A model generated the notes under the pieces. That model was not told where the DNA came from. It made no database searches and saw only the letters and a program-made list of their open reading frames with translations. From Pseudomonadota bacterium (GTDB lineage Bacteria; Cyanobacteriota; Vampirovibrionia; Obscuribacterales; Obscuribacteraceae): DNA of 40,940 bases. Each line of letters starts with the position of its first letter. Position 1 is the first letter of the stretch. The position numbers and the translations under genes were made by a program. Location: the NCBI GenBank assembly GCA_021324135.1, contig JAJPJO010000204.1, positions 1 to 40,940 on the forward strand. The letters are read 5' to 3'. Shown in pieces: positions 15,751 through 23,589 of the stretch.

Positions 15751-16893
15751 TCAGACGAGCTTGTTGAGATCCGCAAGCGGAAACAGAACCTCGTAATCGA
15801 CCACACCCAAGCGAGTTTGAGGGAGTACAAGCTTGATGTTATCGCCATGACGCTTTTTATCGTGAGCCATGGTGGCGACGATCTCGTCCTTGTTCAACCC
15901 TTTGGGCAACTCGTGAGGCAGTCCCGCCCGGAAGAGCAAATCTTTGATGCGCTCGCTGGCGGCCTTATCGATCCGTTTTTGCTGTACGCTCAGCTTGGTT
16001 GTCTGAGCGATTCCGATACCTACAGCCTCTCCATGGCTGAGTTTGAAATCACCGACCTTCTCCAGGGCATGACCGAGGGTGTGCCCGAGATTCAATATCC
16101 TTCGTAAACCGGATTCCATCGGATCTCGCGCCACTATATACAGTTTCATTTTTATGCAGCTTGTAATCAATCCGGAAAGCCCGGGATCGTCGACGTCGAA
16201 GCCGTCTTGAATAATTTTCTCGAGCAAATCGATGAGCGGCGTCGGGCCCATCTCGTAGTCGGTCGTTTTAGCGACGGTCTCTTCGATAAGCGCATATTTC
16301 AAAATCTCGCCGATGGCGCCGATCAGTTGTTTGCGCGGCACGGTACTGAGCATGTCTTGATCGGCAAGCACGGCTCGCGGGAAGAAGAATGTTCCGGCCA
16401 GGTTCTTTCCGGCCGACAAATTGATTCCGGTTTTGCCGCCGATGGCGGCATCGACTTGAGCGAGCAGCGAGGTGGGGACGATAATCAAATTCAAGCCGCG
16501 CAGGTAAGTGGAGGCGGCAAATCCGGCCAGGTCGGAGACCGATCCGCCACCAAGGGCGATGACTGTATCGCGCCGGTCGAAACCGCGCTCTTGCAGGTGT
16601 TCCCAGATGCGGAAAAGCCAGTCCGTCGTTTTGCAGGCCTCGCCGTCGGGAACTTCAAGCGTCGTCACTTTGAAGTCCTCACCCGGCAAATTCTCCAGAA
16701 CATCCCTCAACCAGTGGACGGCTGTGCTCGGCTGGCAGAGGACGAGAACGCGTTTACCGGCGTTGATCTGCGCCAGAGTGCCGGCTAATTTCGTCCGAGC
16801 GCCGGCGCCCACGGCAACACGGGTCCGCACCTCCAGTGCGGTATTCCACATCATGGTGATAACTGGACCCCGGTGTCTCGTCTTGTGACGCAT
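15751..16893 (-). CDS. aroB: 3-dehydroquinate synthase
   Basis: This 380-residue cytoplasmic NAD- and metal-dependent enzyme catalyses the second shikimate step, DAHP to 3-dehydroquinate. Diagnostic motifs are ALGGGSVSDLAGFAASTYLR (NAD and substrate binding), PTSLLAQVDAAIGGKTGIN, GEILKYALI, and the metal-ligand motifs LGHTLGHALE and LSHGEAVGIG. ATG 16893 is chosen because AAGGAG lies 11 nt upstream; a GTG at 16923 would add ten residues. The gene stands between aroC (119 bp upstream) and pheA (90 bp downstream), all on the minus strand, so a common transcript is likely. The N-terminus (MRHKTRHRGPVITMM) is a short basic extension before the usual start of the fold, and the true start could be M14 or M15. 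Confidence 0.96.
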   Translation of the reverse strand: MRHKTRHRGPVITMMWNTALEVRTRVAVGAGARTKLAGTLAQINAGKRVLVLCQPSTAVHWLRDVLENLPGEDFKVTTLEVPDGEACKTTDWLFRIWEHLQERGFDRRDTVIALGGGSVSDLAGFAASTYLRGLNLIIVPTSLLAQVDAAIGGKTGINLSAGKNLAGTFFFPRAVLADQDMLSTVPRKQLIGAIGEILKYALIEETVAKTTDYEMGPTPLIDLLEKIIQDGFDVDDPGLSGLITSCIKMKLYIVARDPMESGLRRILNLGHTLGHALEKVGDFKLSHGEAVGIGIAQTTKLSVQQKRIDKAASERIKDLLFRAGLPHELPKGLNKDEIVATMAHDKKRHGDNIKLVLPQTRLGVVDYEVLFPLADLNKLV

Positions 16894-16904
16894 GGTATTT
16901 TCGT

Positions 16905-16910
16905 CTCCTT
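16905..16910 (-). promoter_or_regulatory. Shine-Dalgarno site supporting the aroB start
   Basis: AAGGAG on the minus strand is the best ribosome-binding match near the aroB 5' end and points to ATG 16893, not GTG 16923. The 11-nt spacing is on the long side. Confidence 0.6.
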
Positions 16911-17012
16911 GGTGTGGTCTCACGAGATCATTCGCTCAGAGATTATTCCCGTCAATGATCTTTCTTCATACTTGTGTCTTAAAAAGAAACTTGTCTGAAA
17001 AGCTGGAGGCTT

Positions 17013-18221
17013 TTAACTTTGCCTCTGCCTGTTACCGTTTGAAAGGTATGTCCGATAATTCTCGAAAGCGGCTTCAATATCGGCTATCGAGTCACCAGCG
17101 AACTTCTCCAGGAAGGCATCGGCAAGAATGATTGCCACCATCGCTTTTGCCACCACTGATGCCGCGGCGATGGCGCAAACGTCGGAGCGCTCGTAATCAG
17201 CCTTGTGAGCCTTAAAATCAGGGAAGGAAACCGAATCCAATCCACGCAGAAGCGTCGGGATCGGTTTCATAAAGACTCTGACCACCAGCCGCTCGCCATT
17301 GGTCATTCCACCCTCCAATCCACCAGCCCGATTGCTTTTGCGTTGGAAGGGAAGCTGTCCGGCAGCCGGGTAGAGCGCGTCGTGAACCAGCGAGCCCTTG
17401 TTCGCGGATGCAAAAATGCCCTCGCCGAATTCAACCGCCTTCATGGCTTGAATGCTGATCAAAGCCTGGGCGAGGCGACCGTCCAGTTTCCGATCCCACT
17501 GGGTGTAGCTGCCCATGCCGACCGGCAGGCCATCGGCAAGTACTTCGATGACGCCGCCGAGACTGTCGCCCTCAGACCAGGTCGACTTGATCAAGTCTTT
17601 CATCGCCTCGCTCGCTTCAGGGCAGGCGCAAAAGAGCTCCGAATCGTGAATCTTCTCCTCCAGCTCAGCCAGCGTTTCGAACTGAACCGACCCGGCCCGA
17701 ACCGAGCCGACTTGAATGACGTGCGCGGCAATTTTCATGCCGAAGCGCTCGAGTAGCTGTTGGCAAAGGGCGCCGGCCGCTACTCTAGCCGCTGTCTCGC
17801 GGGCACTGGCGCGCTCCAGAACATCCCTTATATCCCTCTGCCTGAATTTTATCGTGCCGGCGAGATCGGCATGGCCAGGACGGAAATGCTTAATCTGTTT
17901 TTTCAGCAACTTCTCATTAACGGCCGCGTCCTTGACGTTCACTTTCGTGACCGACATTACCTCTTGCCAGTTGTCCCAGTCTTTGTTCTCAATCATCAGA
18001 GAAATAGGCGCACCGGTGGTGGTACCATGCCTGACGCCGCTCAATATGACGGCCTGATCGCTCTCAATCTTCTGCCGGGCACCGCGCCCGTAACCTTGCT
18101 GGCGTCTGCCCAGCTCGTCGTCGATCTTGGACTTGTCGATATCAAGCCCGGAGGGAAATCCTTCGACAAGAGCAATCAAACCCCTGCCATGCGACTCGCC
18201 GCTCGTTAAAAAGCGCAACAT
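17013..18221 (-). CDS. aroC: Chorismate synthase
   Basis: This 402-residue cytoplasmic enzyme uses reduced FMN to turn EPSP into chorismate, the last common step of aromatic synthesis. It begins with the classic LRFLTSGESHGRGL and contains QKIESDQAVILSGVRHGTTT, GHADLAGTIKF, RASARETAARVAAGA, GGLEGGMTNGE and RSDVCAIAAA, all family signatures in the right order. ATG 18221 is chosen because the fold starts there; the frame stays open upstream to 18302 but encodes Cys/Asn-rich sequence through the promoter region. No strong Shine-Dalgarno is visible. It is first in the aroC-aroB-pheA series and divergent from aroA. Confidence 0.97.
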   Translation of the reverse strand: MLRFLTSGESHGRGLIALVEGFPSGLDIDKSKIDDELGRRQQGYGRGARQKIESDQAVILSGVRHGTTTGAPISLMIENKDWDNWQEVMSVTKVNVKDAAVNEKLLKKQIKHFRPGHADLAGTIKFRQRDIRDVLERASARETAARVAAGALCQQLLERFGMKIAAHVIQVGSVRAGSVQFETLAELEEKIHDSELFCACPEASEAMKDLIKSTWSEGDSLGGVIEVLADGLPVGMGSYTQWDRKLDGRLAQALISIQAMKAVEFGEGIFASANKGSLVHDALYPAAGQLPFQRKSNRAGGLEGGMTNGERLVVRVFMKPIPTLLRGLDSVSFPDFKAHKADYERSDVCAIAAASVVAKAMVAIILADAFLEKFAGDSIADIEAAFENYRTYLSNGNRQRQS

Positions 18222-18273
18222 GCAGAAACACTGACCTCGAACAAAACGGAATGATCTTACAATAGACGGACTG

Positions 18274-18302
18274 TTTATACACTCATTGATGCAGTTATGC
18301 AA
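18274..18302 (-). promoter_or_regulatory. Candidate sigma70-type promoter for aroC
   Basis: On the minus strand TTGCAT (18302-18297) and TATAAA (18279-18274) are separated by exactly 17 bp. This gives a start of transcription near 18267 and a leader of about 45 nt before aroC. It is the best-looking promoter in the window. Confidence 0.55.
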
Positions 18303-18309
18303 AGCTGCA
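18290..18309. promoter_or_regulatory. Spaced inverted repeat overlapping the aroC -35 box (possible operator)
   Basis: TGCAG at 18290-18294 and CTGCA at 18305-18309 form a 5-N10-5 perfect inverted repeat. It covers the candidate aroC -35 element and lies 24 bp before the aroA start, so a bound repressor could affect both divergent genes. The regulator is not in view and the match is short. Confidence 0.35.
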
Positions 18310-18332
18310 CAAACGCATGAGCGGATCTCATC

Positions 18333-19622
18333 ATGTCGCCATTACTCGGCACCCTGCAAGTTCCCGGTGATAAGTCAATTTCGCACCGCGCCTTGATTTT
18401 CTCGGCATTCAGCCGCGGGCGAAGCCGAATTTACAATTGCTCGCCGGCCGCGGACGTGAGAAGCACTGGAGAATGCCTGAGCAAGCTCGGTCTCGAGATC
18501 GAGGCTGATCGCGATGCACACGGCTCGGCGCCTGTGATTGTCATAGAGAGCCGGGGGATTGATGAGCTGAGGGCTCCCTCAGGCGAGCTTTTCGCAGGCA
18601 ACAGCGGCACAACCATGAGATTGCTTTCCGGACTGGTTGCCGGCCGCTCATTTTCAACCCGCTTCGACGGCGACGATTCCCTGAGGCGGCGCACGATGAA
18701 GCGCATCTTCGATCCGCTCGTTGAAATGGGCGCTTCTGTGCGGGCACGAGACTCCGCCTACGCGCCCTTTGAGATCAACGGCTCGGCATTGCGCGGCCGG
18801 TCCTTCCAGCTCCAGGTGGCATCCGCCCAGGTCGAGGCTTGTCTTCTTCTGGCCGGCTTGCAGGCCGAGGGTGAAACGAGCGTCACCGCACCATATACAG
18901 TGCGAGATCACACAAGCAGAATGTTTTCTCACATCGGCATTCCCTTCTCGGCGGACAACGGCACTCTAGCCGTCCGGCGGCTGCAAGAGCCGGTGCCTCC
19001 ATTTGAGTTAGTCGTCCCGGGCGACATATCATCAGCGGCATTTTTCATGGTGGCGGCGGCCTGCCGCCCCGGTTCGAACTTGCTTTTGCAGAATGTCGGC
19101 ATGAATCCGGGCCGCACCCTGATTGTAGATGTTCTCAAGGAAATGGGCGCCGACCTGGAGATTGTCGAGCCCAGGGAGCAATGCTGCGAACCGATAGCCG
19201 ATATCAGAGTGAAATATTCCGGGCCGTTGCATGGTATCACTCTGGGTAAAGAGCGAGTCGCCTCGGGCATTGATGAGCTGCCCGTTTTAGCTCTTGCCGG
19301 CGCGCTCGGCAAAGGTGAGCTGCGCGTCTCGGGAGCCGAAGAGCTCCGCCATAAAGAAAGCGATCGCATCAAAGCTCTGTGCGACAACCTCAAGTTAGCC
19401 GGCGTTGCGGTCGATGAGCTGCCCGATGGTTTCATTATCAGAGGCGGCAGCGCCGTTGAGGGTGGATCGCCCTGGCAGAGCCACGGCGATCATCGATTGG
19501 CCATGACCGGCGCCATAGCATCAGCGCTTTTTGAAAAGCCAGTTGCCATCGACGATCTCGATTGCGCCGCCGTTTCATACCCTGGTTTTTATGATGATCT
19601 GGCCCGACTGCTCAGAAGCTGA
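18333..19622 (+). CDS. aroA: 3-phosphoshikimate 1-carboxyvinyltransferase (EPSP synthase)
   Basis: This 429-residue cytoplasmic enzyme joins PEP to shikimate-3-phosphate. The N-terminal VPGDKSISHRALIFSAFSRG holds the substrate-binding Lys, Ser and Arg. The PEP/glyphosate loop reads LFAGNSGTTMRLLSG, the next block is FDGDDSLRRRTMKRIFDPL, and the C-terminal half has VRDHTSRMF, ELRHKESDRIKAL and HGDHRLAMTGAIA. By memory the loop resembles the Bacillus-type enzymes (GNSGTT) more than the E. coli type (GNAGTAMRPL), and the usual GTAMRP proline is absent. Those non-enteric forms are often less glyphosate-sensitive, but that is inference. ATG 18333 is the first good start. The gene is divergent from aroC and faces the Ntn hydrolase gene with a gap of 36 bp. 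Confidence 0.97.
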   Translation: MSPLLGTLQVPGDKSISHRALIFSAFSRGRSRIYNCSPAADVRSTGECLSKLGLEIEADRDAHGSAPVIVIESRGIDELRAPSGELFAGNSGTTMRLLSGLVAGRSFSTRFDGDDSLRRRTMKRIFDPLVEMGASVRARDSAYAPFEINGSALRGRSFQLQVASAQVEACLLLAGLQAEGETSVTAPYTVRDHTSRMFSHIGIPFSADNGTLAVRRLQEPVPPFELVVPGDISSAAFFMVAAACRPGSNLLLQNVGMNPGRTLIVDVLKEMGADLEIVEPREQCCEPIADIRVKYSGPLHGITLGKERVASGIDELPVLALAGALGKGELRVSGAEELRHKESDRIKALCDNLKLAGVAVDELPDGFIIRGGSAVEGGSPWQSHGDHRLAMTGAIASALFEKPVAIDDLDCAAVSYPGFYDDLARLLRS

Positions 19623-19658
19623 GCGGCAGCGGCATGGTATCGAATTTAGTACCAAAGC

Positions 19659-20492
19659 CTATTTGGCACGCGAGCGAGCTTTCTTTTTGGCACCAGATTT
19701 AGTATCAACACGCTTCTTGAGCTGCGCGCCGTTGGACCTGGATGTCTCTTTGATTTTTTTAGCACGCTCGTTCTTGGAGCGCGCCTTTTCCGAATCGGCT
19801 TTGGCTTGCAGTTTCGATATCAATCCCTTCTTCTGGATCAATGAGAAATTGGCCATGCCGGATCGGTTCGGAATAGTTTGCAAGCCGTTGCCAGTCGATT
19901 TGTATCCGCCCGGCTCCAGTTGTCCGAAATCGGAAGCGCGCACCTCAATGATATCGATCGGTTCCTTGCAGTAGATCGAGAAGTGGCAAGCAGCCTCCAG
20001 AGCCACTCTGCACAATTCATAGCCATCATCAATCAGCTCGTAAAGCGCATACAGCGTTCCTTGTGAATAATCAGAACCCGCTCCTTTAGCGGCGTATCTG
20101 TCATACTCGTGAACGCTGAGATTATTCGATATGCCGTAAATGCTCTTGGGAGTGACCAGGAGAAAAACGTTGTAAATCCCTGCGTAAGTCTCTTTGCCGG
20201 TATCAACGAGGGTATAGGTCTTTTTCATCTCGTTGTACATGTCGAGAAAAAATTGGAACACTTGCGCTCTGTTTTTGAACTCGGACTCCATCATCTTATG
20301 GTTGTGCTCGTAGAGATGCTCAATGATATTGTCGAGAAGTGTATAGCCGCTGGTAGCCAGGTAGGCGTGCTTGAGCTTGATGATCTTGGATGCATTGACG
20401 AGATCGGTCGAATATTCACTGCCGAAGGTTGTGATCCGATCCGCCCCCATCCAGATGCGTCCATTTTTCTTCACAGCAACAAGAATTGTCAT
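19659..20492 (-). CDS. Solitary proteasome/HslV-like Ntn hydrolase with basic C-terminal tail
   Basis: This 277-residue protein shows the proteasome beta-type pattern. After Met removal it begins with Thr1 (TILVAVKKNGRIWMGADR), giving the expected Thr nucleophile and Asp17. SKIIKL supplies a lysine at position 35, close to the catalytic Lys33 of HslV and the 20S beta subunit. Further on, KGAGSDYSQGTLYALYE and CRVALEAACHFSIYCKEPIDIIEV match the GxGS and following helix-strand of that fold. The core ends near residue 220. The last 55 residues are highly basic (runs of Lys and Arg) and probably disordered, which HslV and 20S subunits lack. No HslU or other AAA+ unfoldase gene is adjacent. AGAGGG lies 7 nt before ATG 20492. 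No signal peptide. Fold confident; peptidase activity and partners unknown. Confidence 0.82.
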   Translation of the reverse strand: MTILVAVKKNGRIWMGADRITTFGSEYSTDLVNASKIIKLKHAYLATSGYTLLDNIIEHLYEHNHKMMESEFKNRAQVFQFFLDMYNEMKKTYTLVDTGKETYAGIYNVFLLVTPKSIYGISNNLSVHEYDRYAAKGAGSDYSQGTLYALYELIDDGYELCRVALEAACHFSIYCKEPIDIIEVRASDFGQLEPGGYKSTGNGLQTIPNRSGMANFSLIQKKGLISKLQAKADSEKARSKNERAKKIKETSRSNGAQLKKRVDTKSGAKKKARSRAK

Positions 20493-20593
20493 CTAATAGC
20501 CCTCTGTGTCCCCGTTTTATCGTGTCTAAATTGATGCTTGCCCGTTTGATGAGTATTTAAATCTCTCAGGTGGAACAAGATGATCAGCCGATC

Positions 20594-20618
20594 GTCGGCC
20601 CGAAAGGGGACGGCCGAC
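20594..20618. repeat. GC-rich inverted repeat in the divergent gap
   Basis: GTCGGCC (20594-20600) and GGCCGAC (20612-20618) form a perfect 7-bp stem with an 11-nt loop. It lies between the Ntn hydrolase and the exported-protein genes, and no T-run follows on either strand, so it is not a simple terminator. It could be a leader RNA hairpin for the rightward gene or a protein-binding site. Confidence 0.6.
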
Positions 20619-20754
20619 AAATTTGAGGACGTTTACTCGAAATCCCTCAGCCGCCACGTTACCTGAGCATCATAGCCGATTGATGGCTGAATCTAGTATC
20701 TTAAACCTTCCTTCTTGGGTTATAGTGGAACGTGATGAGAGAGTTGATGAAAAA

Positions 20755-21585
20755 ATGAACAGGCTGGGAGGCAATCGCATCGGCATGAACAAGGCAGAGG
20801 CGCAAGAGTCGCCTAAGGAAAAATCATCGTCGCCGCTTACTACTTTTCCCGAGCATCTACTCTTGTCGGCGCTGGCTCTGGTGGTGGCACTCGATCTTAG
20901 CAGCGCCTTCTTGAGCCTGCCATCAAATATGGCTCTGGCGCAAGGTCCTTATCAACCTTATTATCCAAATCAAGCTCGCCCCGCTCCAGGCGACGTCAAT
21001 GCCCGAAGCTACATCGAACCGGTGCGGACGGTCGGTCCAGGACAACCAGGTTTTGCTTTCCCTCAAGGCATGCCGCCGGGAGGTCAGCAAACGCCCGGGC
21101 TCATGGCGCTGGATGCTAACCATCCGCAAACCAGCCCTCAAGCCATTCAGGAGTGGTTTCAACGCTACGATCAGGTGAGACGTCAGGCGCAAATGACGCC
21201 TCAGGAGAGACAAAAGGCCGATACCCACCTGTCGAAGGGCCTGTCGATTTTCATTCCCGGCGATGAGAAAGTGGCGGTGCAAAAACTGCTCAACTCACTG
21301 GTGTCGCGCTACAACATCGCCTCGGAAGCCATGAAGCAGTTGCCTCTCTATCCGGAAACCAAGCGCCTCCACCTAGGATATTATCAGTACTTCACCAGCG
21401 CTCGTCTGTTGTTCGGTGATTACCTGCGGGTGCAGCAAAATCCGCTCGTTCAGGATACGGCAGGCAATGCCGTTGCCCCAACCCTCTTGCCACGCAAGCA
21501 GGAGCTCGAGATGCTCGATCAGGCCAATAAGGCACTTGACGCCCAGCTGCGCAATCAGTTCGGCATCGCGCCCTACAAGTATTGA
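20755..21585 (+). CDS. Exported protein of unknown function
   Basis: This protein has about 276 residues. A hydrophobic stretch (LLLSALALVVALDLSSAFL) followed by SNMALA-QG looks like a Sec signal peptide with an AxA cleavage site, so the mature protein would be periplasmic or surface-exposed. The mature N-terminus is rich in Pro, Tyr, Gln and Gly (PYQPYYPNQARPAPG), and the remainder is mostly helical and charged (MTPQERQKADTHLSKGL, RKQELEMLDQANKALDAQL). I do not recognise a family. The start is uncertain: ATG 20755 is preferred, ATG 20785 is also plausible, and frames back to 20623 begin with TTG or lack ribosome sites. It ends 4 bp from the convergent metalloprotease gene. Confidence 0.72.
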   Translation: MNRLGGNRIGMNKAEAQESPKEKSSSPLTTFPEHLLLSALALVVALDLSSAFLSLPSNMALAQGPYQPYYPNQARPAPGDVNARSYIEPVRTVGPGQPGFAFPQGMPPGGQQTPGLMALDANHPQTSPQAIQEWFQRYDQVRRQAQMTPQERQKADTHLSKGLSIFIPGDEKVAVQKLLNSLVSRYNIASEAMKQLPLYPETKRLHLGYYQYFTSARLLFGDYLRVQQNPLVQDTAGNAVAPTLLPRKQELEMLDQANKALDAQLRNQFGIAPYKY

Positions 21586-21589
21586 CCGC

Positions 21590-22657
21590 TCAAAGCGGTA
21601 TGTCGATCTTCATATCGTACAGGCGCACGAGCGTGTTGACGTCGCGCTGCGAGATGCGCGAGTTCTCATCGGTAATGGCATACATCATGTCGTTTTTGTC
21701 TTCGCTGTGTCCAAGCAAACCAAGCGCATGCCCGAGCTCATGCGTAACGATGTTCTTCAGGAGGATAAAGCGGAACTCCGGCGTCTTCGATTCGATCAAA
21801 TCGAGGTTCACTTCGATCACTTGCGGCGGCACCTGGTATTTCGGTCCCAGCTTCGGAATATAGATGGGTACAGGGATGTAGCCCATGGATAACATCGTTA
21901 CTCGCCCCGGCTCTTTCTTTTGCCACTTGGTCACCGTGTGCGCACCCAGGGCGCAATTGTTTTGATCGGTCGACATGCCAAGCCGATTCCATACCACTCT
22001 AATTCTCGCTTCTTTGGGATCGGCGACCTGGACAAAACGCACCAGCCCATCGGTCCTTTGCTCCCAGCTCTCGAAGCCTTCGATGCAAGCCTGCGTGTAG
22101 GATGCGTTTTGAAATGGAGTGACATAGACGGGAATCGGCATGGATTTAAAGCGCATCACTCTCTGCTTGGTGGCATCCAAAATGTCCTTGATGTAATCAC
22201 CTTTCTCCTCAGTTCCAGCCGGCTCGATGCGAAAGTACATCGGCAGTTGCGTATTCTCCATAGGCAAAGCGGCAAGCACCGACTTGATCGGGTCTTTCGA
22301 TCGGGCATTGGGCTCGGCTGAGTCTGCCGTTTTCGCTGAGGATGATTCTTGCAACTTCGCCAGGCGCTCGAGCAACGATCCCGACTTGACGGCCCCGAAC
22401 GCTTTCAGCTCTAAATTGGCCAGGCGCTTGCTGTAAGGATCGCCCGGCTTGCCATGCAGACGATAAACCGATTCGAGACGATCGAGCACACTGCCCATAT
22501 CGGCGGCACTGATCGAGGCGGCATCGTTTGCACCGTCTCGATACGAGCTCTGGCCTGAAACAGGGCAGATCATGGTGGCAATCAGAATCAGGCACAACCC
22601 TGAGTGCCGCAAAAATGAGATCGTGCGAATTAGCCTTGTTATAGGTGGCCTGGACAT
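21590..22657 (-). CDS. Exported matrixin-like zinc metalloprotease
   Basis: This 355-residue protein has an N-terminal signal sequence (LRHSGLCLILIATMICPVSG). Its C-terminal catalytic domain has the metzincin zinc site THELGHALGLLGHS (His306, Glu307, His310, His317), followed by NDMMY, which supplies the Met-turn. The spacing is HExxHxxGxxxH, one residue longer than the animal matrixin consensus but common, as I recall, in bacterial homologues. Residues about 40-130 form a charged helical propeptide-like region with repeated Leu (LLERLAKLQ), without an obvious cysteine switch. The function is probably secreted or periplasmic proteolysis; the substrate is unknown. AGAGG precedes ATG 22657 very closely. 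It faces the unknown exported-protein gene tail to tail, and the AbiTii-like gene lies 34 bp upstream on the same strand. Confidence 0.87.
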   Translation of the reverse strand: MSRPPITRLIRTISFLRHSGLCLILIATMICPVSGQSSYRDGANDAASISAADMGSVLDRLESVYRLHGKPGDPYSKRLANLELKAFGAVKSGSLLERLAKLQESSSAKTADSAEPNARSKDPIKSVLAALPMENTQLPMYFRIEPAGTEEKGDYIKDILDATKQRVMRFKSMPIPVYVTPFQNASYTQACIEGFESWEQRTDGLVRFVQVADPKEARIRVVWNRLGMSTDQNNCALGAHTVTKWQKKEPGRVTMLSMGYIPVPIYIPKLGPKYQVPPQVIEVNLDLIESKTPEFRFILLKNIVTHELGHALGLLGHSEDKNDMMYAITDENSRISQRDVNTLVRLYDMKIDIPL

Positions 22658-22691
22658 AGCCTCTGCAATGCAAAATCGGTCTATTCACACT

Positions 22692-23249
22692 TTAGTAATT
22701 TAATTGCAGTTCTTCAATACTCCGATCGATGAATTCGATCAATTTGAACCTGACATGGTCGTATACACGGAAGAGCTCGCTTGACTCGCAGAAAAACTCG
22801 GCTCCCGTGTGCTCATCGAAGCTGAGACTAAAGAGAGCATTGTTGGCATTTTCAGTTTCTTCCAGCTGGATTTCGATTTGCTGAATGCCGATGTTGCAAA
22901 AGATCTGGCGCTGCGCCAGCTCGGGCGCCATGACCGCAACCAGCTTGCCCATGCGATCGATGTGTCCCCAGACGCCGGACATGAAACGATAGCGAGGAAT
23001 CTCGAGCGTTTGCCGGAAGGGCTCGAAGTGTCTTGGACGGAAGAAGTTGAGTATATTTGAGTACGACTCCGCCCCGGCCGACTCCAGGTCGTCGGGTCTG
23101 TAGCCGAGCAGCTCCCGGTTGAGCCAGACGAGCTTCTCCTCGGCAACGTTTCCGCGGAGAAAACGGAGAATCAGCAGTAAAGCATCAGAGAGCTTCATCT
23201 CTCTGCGGCTCAATTGATCGCGAATCGTTTCAAGCTTGCTCAGCAGCAT
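22692..23249 (-). CDS. Probable AbiTii-domain protein
   Basis: This is a 185-residue cytoplasmic protein. The first 55 residues (LSKLETIRDQLS, then KLSDALLLILRFLRG and LVWLNRELLGYRPDDL) fit the pattern I remember for the AbiTii domain: a short Leu-rich helix, a SDAL helix and a W-L-x-x-E-L-x-GY box. That domain is found with abortive-infection-type and other conflict proteins and its biochemistry is unclear. The C-terminal part is predicted mixed helix/strand and has no catalytic motif I know. AGGTGA lies 7 nt before ATG 23249. It could be a defence component or simply a conserved hypothetical; no toxin-antitoxin partner is obvious, unless the 103-residue gene on the other side of the gap is involved. 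Confidence 0.6.
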   Translation of the reverse strand: MLLSKLETIRDQLSRREMKLSDALLLILRFLRGNVAEEKLVWLNRELLGYRPDDLESAGAESYSNILNFFRPRHFEPFRQTLEIPRYRFMSGVWGHIDRMGKLVAVMAPELAQRQIFCNIGIQQIEIQLEETENANNALFSLSFDEHTGAEFFCESSELFRVYDHVRFKLIEFIDRSIEELQLNY

Positions 23250-23589
23250 GGCCTATTTCACCTACCAGTACATTCTTCCTTCTCTTGCAATATAGCCAAC
23301 CGCGTCAAATCTATGCTGAGCGGCGGCAAAATTGCCAGTTAAGCGCCAGTCCTGGAGCGGCTTTGCGCTCAATTTCGCCGGCAAACTTGCAGGAAAACGT
23401 AAGCCGTTTTCGCCCTGTGCAAGGAGCTGTTTTTTACGCCGAACGTCTATAGCTTAAGAACCGCTTCTATAGACATGCTATATGCAAATAAAGGTTTTTC
23501 ATTTTACAAATCTTATGATAGGGTAATGATAGGTGAAAGCCAGTGCTGGTGAGTAACATCAACGATCCGAAATATGCGAAGCAAGCCCA
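23250..23589. other. 340-bp non-coding gap with strong RNA-like structure
   Basis: No credible ORF is seen in this divergent gap. It contains GGCAA-AA-TTGCC, CCAG-TC-CTGG nested in AGCGC...GCGCT, and a long hairpin with a T-run (23386-23435). A stretch with two CTATAG-containing segments (CGTCTATAGC and TTCTATAGAC, about 23444-23474) and AT-rich sequence before the 23590 start may hold a promoter. The T-run terminates rightward transcription, although the nearest rightward gene upstream ends 1.8 kb away. Confidence 0.6.
23386..23435 (+). terminator. Hairpin with T-run, possible small-RNA terminator or attenuator
   Basis: The outer stem CTTGCA (23386-23391)/TGCAAG (23418-23423) encloses a perfect inner stem GAAAACG (23393-23399)/CGTTTTC (23405-23411) with the loop TAAGC. 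Six T residues follow at 23430-23435. The element works only on the plus strand, where no protein gene ends. It could end an unannotated RNA or attenuate the 23590 gene. Confidence 0.5.

Noticed and set aside
19623-19658. Bidirectional terminator between aroA and the Ntn hydrolase gene
   Set aside because: Only TGGTA/TACCA (5 bp) around a loop of about 9-10 nt is present, without a convincing T-run on either side.
20623-20754. TTG start at 20623 and ATG 20683 for the exported protein
   Set aside because: They would place 60-80 residues before the signal peptide, too long for an n-region, and have no ribosome site. The true start is still uncertain between 20755 and 20785.
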